NCBI GenBank assembly: GCA_030843315.1
Contig: JAUUPT010000119.1
Location: forward strand, 1 to 8,130
Source of the DNA: Bacteroidaceae bacterium
GTDB taxonomy: Bacteria; Bacteroidota; Bacteroidia; Bacteroidales; Bacteroidaceae
Length of the DNA: 8,130 nt
Reading direction: 5' to 3'
Part shown: positions 4,209 through 8,130 of the stretch, one piece after another
Layout: each line of letters begins with the position of its first letter
How positions within the stretch are numbered: the first letter of the stretch is position 1
Position numbers and translations under genes: made by a program
The notes under the pieces: generated by a model
The model's database searches: none
Told to the model about the DNA's origin: nothing
What the model saw: the letters and a program-made list of their open reading frames with translations, nothing else

Positions 4209-5453
4209 TCACTCTTTCTTCTTTAGCCTCTCTACGATGGAATAGAACTGGCATTTGCCGTTGATCAGTTCCCGGATAACTGCATACGAATCCTCTTCTG
4301 CAATTCTGATTTTGACGTAATGGTATTTAAGTACCATCGGGTTTCCTTTGTCATCTACTTTTTCGAGTACATGTTCCCCGTCCTTCATCAGTGCAATAAT
4401 ATCTTGTATCGCCCTATTTTTGGCTCGTACATATTTGTGTGGCTGGTTCAGAGCTTCCTTGATTCCGCTTACGGTAAATTCTACCGGGTTTTGTATGCCT
4501 TGCACCACCGTCGTCTTACCTATCAGATTCTCTTTGGCCCATTCACGCATCAGGTTCCGTTGTTCTTGCAGGCTTTCTTTCTGCTTTATCATTTCCCGTA
4601 CCACCCGGCATGCCTGGCACAGTTCATTATCAGGTATCTTTGCCAGCTTCAGCTTTCCGGGCTGGTATTCACAGTTCGCGCACCTGGATATCGTATAAGG
4701 ATTGTATGCCGGGAAGCATGCCATCTGCTTTCCCGGATTGAACCGCATCATCTCCTGGTGCTTGCCTGCCGTTGCCTGGCTACCTGCCAACATGGCTTGT
4801 GCTTCGTCGTTTTCGGGATATTTGCCACGGCGCACCCTTTCCACAGTACAACGGCAATTCCAGCCGTTGGGCGGGAAATAACTGTCCCAAAAAACGGAGG
4901 TAATGGGCAGTGTGACGTTGTGCAGCAGGCGGTGGCTTTTGCGTACCCGCTTATCTCCTACGGTACGGTATTGCAACAGGTAGCGGTCCCGGTCTTCGTC
5001 CGTCCACCAACCATTCCATTTGGCAGCCATCTGCGCGGCGCTTTGGGCAAAGTTGTATTCCGCTTTCAGGTACCAACGGTTATAATTCTCGTTCACCTTT
5101 TGGACATCGTTTAAAAAGCGTTCAAAGGGTTTGCGGTTTCCATCGGCATCGAGCAGCGAGGGGAACGCCTCATTGAGTTCATGGAAAGTCTTATAGCCGG
5201 AGAACACATAATTGCTTTCCTTCAGGCGCTGTATGTTCAGTTCATCCAGCGGGCGCTGCCGGATAGCATAGTCTACCGCATTGTCCAGTACTTCGGCATG
5301 CTTGCGAACAAACTGCTGCACCTCTTCATCTTCCAGCATTTCAGGCGTGAATTCCGGCTGACGGTGCAGCCATGCCATTAGCAGGACGAAAGCAGCTTCC
5401 ACTCCAGTGGTGTCGATGTCCATTGTGCCGTCTTCTTCTGCCGACAACGGCAC
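4209..5453 (-). CDS. MuF-type minor head protein with C-terminal BECR-like nuclease domain
   Basis: The product is 414 aa from a GTG start at 5453. Residues about 120-210 are the MuF/SPP1 gp7 head-morphogenesis domain, with VGDKRVRKSHRLLHNVTLP and the hallmark YFPPNGWNCRC (192-202). This minor capsid protein acts at the portal during head assembly and is thought to enter the cell with the DNA. Two CxxC pairs (C258/C261 and C279/C282) suggest a zinc ribbon. Residues about 305-412 resemble the phage Barnase-EndoU-ColicinE5/D-RelE (PBECR) nucleases seen in MuF polymorphic toxins: GKT, then PVEFTVSGIKEALNQPHKY, KNRAIQDI and YHYVKIRI. It is probably an RNase delivered with the genome. The GTG start is doubtful: the frame stays open upstream to 5555 and reads SDYEGLHKRAFLAYYGG just before it, yet has no ATG, GTG or TTG there. 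A -1 frameshift from the portal gene could supply this N-terminus. No immunity gene is visible. Confidence 0.85.
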   Translation of the reverse strand: MPLSAEEDGTMDIDTTGVEAAFVLLMAWLHRQPEFTPEMLEDEEVQQFVRKHAEVLDNAVDYAIRQRPLDELNIQRLKESNYVFSGYKTFHELNEAFPSLLDADGNRKPFERFLNDVQKVNENYNRWYLKAEYNFAQSAAQMAAKWNGWWTDEDRDRYLLQYRTVGDKRVRKSHRLLHNVTLPITSVFWDSYFPPNGWNCRCTVERVRRGKYPENDEAQAMLAGSQATAGKHQEMMRFNPGKQMACFPAYNPYTISRCANCEYQPGKLKLAKIPDNELCQACRVVREMIKQKESLQEQRNLMREWAKENLIGKTTVVQGIQNPVEFTVSGIKEALNQPHKYVRAKNRAIQDIIALMKDGEHVLEKVDDKGNPMVLKYHYVKIRIAEEDSYAVIRELINGKCQFYSIVERLKKKE

Positions 5454-5490
5454 AGTCCCCCCGTAATATGCCAGGAATGCTCGTTTGTGC

Positions 5491-5525
5491 AGCCCTTCAT
5501 AATCAGAAGGGCTCAGTCGAAAAAA
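5491..5525 (-). promoter_or_regulatory. Candidate programmed -1 frameshift signal at the portal/MuF junction
   Basis: On the minus strand TTTTTTC (5525-5519) is phased T TTT TTC in the portal frame. After a 5-base spacer, AGCCCTTC (5513-5506) and GAAGGGCT (5498-5491) form a perfect 8-bp stem with a 7-base loop. The portal TGA (5515-5513) lies between slip site and stem. Slipping back one base puts ribosomes into CGA CTG AGC, exactly the MuF frame, yielding 433 portal residues, 22 junction residues and 414 MuF residues. No T-tract follows the stem, so it is not a terminator. A Shine-Dalgarno-like stimulator about 10 bases upstream, as in dnaX, is not evident. Confidence 0.55.
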
Positions 5526-6817
5526 CCGTTTGGTTTTACGAGCTTCTGTTTTCCTTTATCCTTCTTTCCGTTTCTGCCTTCGCTCTCATTATTGCTGCCC
5601 GGTACCACTACTGGCGCAATTTCCTTCTTGCCTATGATGGGCATATTGTACTTATCAATAAAATACTGCGGGTCTACTTCGTAGTAGTCCAGTATCATCT
5701 GCTCGTACTGCACTTGCTGCTCCGGGGTGAAGTCAATACCTTCATACCAGTCGAAGCGATAGCCTTGCAACGGGAAGCCGTGCTTTATCATCTTCGGGAT
5801 CAGTTGGAAGTTGATGGTGTCTCGCAGGTTATCGGCATCCTTGCTTACCAGGTTTTTCAGCACTTCCAAGTGTACTTCACTTTGCGAGAGGCTACTACCG
5901 TTTTCGGTTGTCATGGTCTCGGTAAGTATTCCCTTTGACAGTTCCGAGTTGGCACGGTCTATACGCTTGTCGAATACGTTGTAGGCATCCCCACGGGTGG
6001 ACTCCTTGATTTCAATATCCGTGCCTTCGGGAAACAGCGCCCAGCCTGCCGCACCCATCGACCCCAGCATCTTTTCAATCCTGCTCTGTTCCTTAGCATC
6101 GCGACTGGTGGTTTTGCCTACCCGGAAGGGGATGCCGAATATCTCGGAGAACATGTCCCAGAAACTGCATACGTTCTTTTTCGGGATGGTGTGTTGCGCA
6201 CACTTCAGGTACAGTCCCAGGTTGTGGGTGCCGCCTACTTCCACTATCCAGTCCGCCATTTCGGAGTTGCGGTAGTCGTAACCGTTTTGCCACATTTCCT
6301 GCTGATGGACAACGATGACGCCGTATTCAGGAATAACGTGGCGGCGCGGTACCAGCAGTACGTTGCTGAACGCAGGAGTCCCGTCTACTGCAATGATGTC
6401 TCCAAGTTGGATGAGCGAGTGCCCCCAATATATGCTGTCCAGCGCCAAGTCCATAAAAGTCTTGAACCAGGGCGATTCGAATATTTTTGTCAGATTAGGG
6501 TTTTCTATACCTTTCCTGTCCACTATGCGGAAACTCTTGTTCAGCACATAACCTTTGCGCTGGCCGACGCAACCGGTGAGGTGCATGTCCACGTCAACAT
6601 CGCCGTACACATTGTATAGCGGCACACGGTTAGGGTATTCCACATTAATGGCATATTGCCAGGCATTGCGCCAGGTACGCAGGTCTTTCTTGGTCAGCGC
6701 TTCGGTCTGTAGTTGCAGGTTGACGCTCAGCTGCGTCACACGCTTTTGTTCGGCAGGGTTTCCAAGGTTCACCTTGCCTACCTGCATGGGGTTCTGTTTC
6801 TTATTCTTTGTAGTCAT
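5513..6817 (-). CDS. Phage portal protein, DUF935 family (Mu gp29-like), 434 aa
   Basis: The portal forms the dodecameric ring at the head vertex through which DNA is packaged and ejected, and docks the terminase and the neck. The family match rests on DVDMHLTGCVGQRKGYVL (75-92), the central FSEIFGIPFRVGKT (223-236), the helix and loop KEQSRIEKMLGSMGAAGWAL into PEGTDIEI (242-270), and SELSKGILTETMTTENGSS (291-309) leading into a long helix with QSEVHLEVLKNLVSKDADN. Length is typical, slightly short at the C-terminus. The last 30 residues are a Lys/Gly/Asn-rich linker ending PNGFFD. The FF codons form a slippery heptamer directly before the stop (see the frameshift feature). The start at 6817 follows AACAAACAAGGCTT and is 12 bases from the previous stop, suggesting co-transcription. 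Confidence 0.93.
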   Translation of the reverse strand: MTTKNKKQNPMQVGKVNLGNPAEQKRVTQLSVNLQLQTEALTKKDLRTWRNAWQYAINVEYPNRVPLYNVYGDVDVDMHLTGCVGQRKGYVLNKSFRIVDRKGIENPNLTKIFESPWFKTFMDLALDSIYWGHSLIQLGDIIAVDGTPAFSNVLLVPRRHVIPEYGVIVVHQQEMWQNGYDYRNSEMADWIVEVGGTHNLGLYLKCAQHTIPKKNVCSFWDMFSEIFGIPFRVGKTTSRDAKEQSRIEKMLGSMGAAGWALFPEGTDIEIKESTRGDAYNVFDKRIDRANSELSKGILTETMTTENGSSLSQSEVHLEVLKNLVSKDADNLRDTINFQLIPKMIKHGFPLQGYRFDWYEGIDFTPEQQVQYEQMILDYYEVDPQYFIDKYNMPIIGKKEIAPVVVPGSNNESEGRNGKKDKGKQKLVKPNGFFD

Positions 6818-6829
6818 AAGCCTTGTTTG

Positions 6830-7249
6830 TTACCAGGTATAATCGTTTTTAGGAACCGAACCGTAGCGGACGGGATTATGATAGTCCTCTTCACCATTGG
6901 GACCGGTGATGGTCGGTATGTCGGGCGTAATGCGTCCGGCTTGTATTTCCCTCAGATAATCCAGGGCGGCGTTGTAGCGCTTTTCACGGATTTCATACCC
7001 CATTTTCTGAGGCAGCGAGCACACCATGTGATAAAGTGCGATATCCGTAGCGCATCCTACCAGTTCCGCATCCCATTTACCCCCTTCGCGGGAAAAGGCG
7101 GCTTCTATGTCATACCTTCCGCGCAAGGCGGCCGCAATGCGTGCCATGGCACGCTGTTCCGCCAACAGGCGGTTGTCTCCGGAGCTTTGCTGCATAATCT
7201 TCAGGGCGTCGCTCCCTACCTGGATGTAATCTTCTTCTGTGATGAACAT
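6830..7249 (-). CDS. DUF1320 / Mu gp36-like head-tail connector protein, 139 aa
   Basis: DUF1320 proteins (Mu gp36) are small helical proteins thought to act as head-tail connectors or adaptors. The match is to the family pattern: N-terminal MFITEEDYIQVG, a helix ending AALRGRYDIEAAF (39-52), then DIALYHMVCSLP (69-80), EIREKRYNAALDYLREIQAG (86-105) and the short tail ITPDIPT. The C-terminal 20 residues (DYHNPVRYGSVPKNDYTW) are polar and probably extended. In Mu this gene lies after the major head gene; here it sits between the terminase and the portal, a different order. It starts 32 bases after the terminase stop with an A/T-rich leader and ends 12 bases before the portal gene. Confidence 0.85.
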   Translation of the reverse strand: MFITEEDYIQVGSDALKIMQQSSGDNRLLAEQRAMARIAAALRGRYDIEAAFSREGGKWDAELVGCATDIALYHMVCSLPQKMGYEIREKRYNAALDYLREIQAGRITPDIPTITGPNGEEDYHNPVRYGSVPKNDYTW

Positions 7250-7281
7250 AAACTGATTTATAAATTAAGATTTATGAATTC

Positions 7282-8130
7282 TCACCACGACTGTGACGGT
7301 GGCTGCCGGACACCCATGCGCGGGATGAAACTTTCTTCGCGTACTTGCTTCTGCAATTTGTAGATGGCACCTTCGTCAGCATCCGGTCCGTCATCGTGGG
7401 CGCGGCTTCCTTTCTCGAAAGCGAGGGTCTGTTCGATGCCGGTTTTCATGTCGTTGTCGTTCTTCAACTTCTCGTTATACCACACGAAACCACGCTCCCA
7501 CAGGGGGCTTACCGCCTCGATACGGGCAAATTTGTCCGGCTTTTTGCGCTTGTCGGCAGTGACGGGCACCTGGTACCCGCGTTGGTTGCCTTCACGTTCG
7601 AACTCATCGAGTATGGTGTCCTGCATGAAGTTGGCTTCCATGTAGATGGTGACGGCGGCATCTTCCGGCAGGGATTCCCAAAGGTCGTACACCCAACGGA
7701 CCATTTCGCCTACACTGCACTGGCGTACGAAAGCGCGCAGACAGTGCAGCTCGGTATGCCCGGCTGTCTTCAGTCCTGGACGCGGGCGTCCCCACAATTT
7801 GGCAGCCTTGTAGTCGTTCTTGCTACTGTCTTTGAAGCTGGGGTCGATGTAGAGTACCAGGCTTTCGTAATAGACCGGCTTCAACATCCGTTTCCATTGA
7901 ATCCAGCGTTCCTGGAATACGGCCCCTTCGGTGATGGGGTTGTGCATATACTCCTTTTGGAAGCTGCGGTAGCCCATGAACTTCTCACGGCTGCGTAGCA
8001 TCTCGATAGTGTAACATTCCGGCCAGGCAGGCGTACCGTCCCGGGTGATGGCATAAACGGTGCTGGTATAAACGGTATCGCTGTCTATGATCTGTTGGAG
8101 TACACTGTTTTTGCTGATAAGATTGCCTAC
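7282..8130 (-). CDS. Terminase large subunit, C-terminal part (partial)
   Basis: The frame is open to the right edge and reads VGNLISKNSVLQQ from there, so the gene continues beyond the window and the in-frame ATG at 8001 is internal. The 282 visible residues contain the RNase H-like nuclease domain of the large terminase, which cuts concatemeric phage DNA during packaging. Likely metal-binding acidic residues are the Asp in YIDPSF (about residue 96 from the edge), the Glu in IYMEANF (about 165), and the Asp cluster in AHDDGPDADEGA (about 246-252). The stretch before it (ECYTIEMLRSREKFMG, then YRSFQKEYMHNP) is typical of the end of the ATPase domain and linker in Bacteroides prophage terminases. 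The Walker motifs lie outside the window. It is the first gene of the visible packaging/head cluster in transcription order. Confidence 0.92.
   Translation of the reverse strand, partial: VGNLISKNSVLQQIIDSDTVYTSTVYAITRDGTPAWPECYTIEMLRSREKFMGYRSFQKEYMHNPITEGAVFQERWIQWKRMLKPVYYESLVLYIDPSFKDSSKNDYKAAKLWGRPRPGLKTAGHTELHCLRAFVRQCSVGEMVRWVYDLWESLPEDAAVTIYMEANFMQDTILDEFEREGNQRGYQVPVTADKRKKPDKFARIEAVSPLWERGFVWYNEKLKNDNDMKTGIEQTLAFEKGSRAHDDGPDADEGAIYKLQKQVREESFIPRMGVRQPPSQSW

Noticed and set aside
4635..4642. A second TATCTTTG on the plus strand
   Set aside because: It lies inside MuF coding sequence, has no TTG at the -33 position, and is explained by codons for A-K-I.
4320..5114. 264-codon plus-strand open frame
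   Set aside because: It lies wholly antisense to the MuF gene, whose protein has clear family motifs. The plus-strand translation is a low-quality mixture without recognisable domains.
5498..5500. ATG on the minus strand as a start for the MuF gene
   Set aside because: It is in neither the MuF nor the portal frame, and lies within the loop and 3' arm of the hairpin. The peptide from it (MKGCTNEHSWHITGG) does not look like a MuF N-terminus.
5491..5513. The portal/MuF hairpin as a transcription terminator
   Set aside because: The bases after the stem on the minus strand are GCACAAACG with no T-tract. On the plus strand it is followed by CAGTCGAAAA.
7345..7998. 217-codon plus-strand open frame
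   Set aside because: It is antisense to the terminase nuclease domain and is a shadow of its codon usage.

Overview
The window looks like part of a prophage, or a prophage-derived island, in a gut Bacteroidales genome (Bacteroides, Phocaeicola or Parabacteroides type). The support is a DUF4248 protein, an HU/HIG-type DNA-binding protein with a Gly-rich tail, TAnnTTTG-type (-7) promoter elements, A/T-rich leaders without Shine-Dalgarno sequences, and Mu-like head genes in the form found in Bacteroidetes. No rRNA, tRNA, CRISPR array or insertion sequence was seen.

Left arm (1-1741, + strand, AT-rich): the last 46 codons of a tyrosine recombinase, then a compact run of four small genes. Three encode soluble proteins I cannot name. 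The fourth is a 56-residue membrane protein overlapping the gene before it. The first three share a similar leader (AACTAA followed by an AGAAA stretch and ATG), twice preceded by a small hairpin. A strong hairpin at 1762-1793 separates this run from the opposing genes.

Middle (1742-3109): a DUF4248 gene and an HU-like gene, both on the minus strand, separated by two related hairpins; the nearer one to DUF4248 is a good intrinsic terminator for minus-strand transcription. A 197-base divergent intergenic region then leads to an 80-residue plus-strand gene with its own promoter. That gene runs head-on into the phage late genes and overlaps the last one by 12 bases.

Right arm (3098-8130, minus strand, GC-richer): a Mu-like packaging and head cluster. 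Read in transcription order it is terminase large subunit (5' end outside the window), DUF1320/Mu gp36-like connector, DUF935 portal, MuF minor head protein with a C-terminal BECR-type nuclease (toxin-like) domain, Mu gpG-like virion morphogenesis protein, and a tail-terminator-like protein. Capsid, protease and tail genes do not follow in this direction; they must lie beyond the right edge or be missing.

The most notable observation is the portal/MuF junction. The portal ends on a correctly phased U UUU UUC heptamer, followed after 5 bases by a perfect 8-bp stem-loop that starts at the portal stop codon. The MuF frame is exactly the -1 frame and has no ATG, GTG or TTG start before an internal GTG 60 bases past the portal stop. 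This is the layout of a programmed -1 frameshift that would make an 869-residue portal-MuF-nuclease fusion. It is inferred from sequence only.
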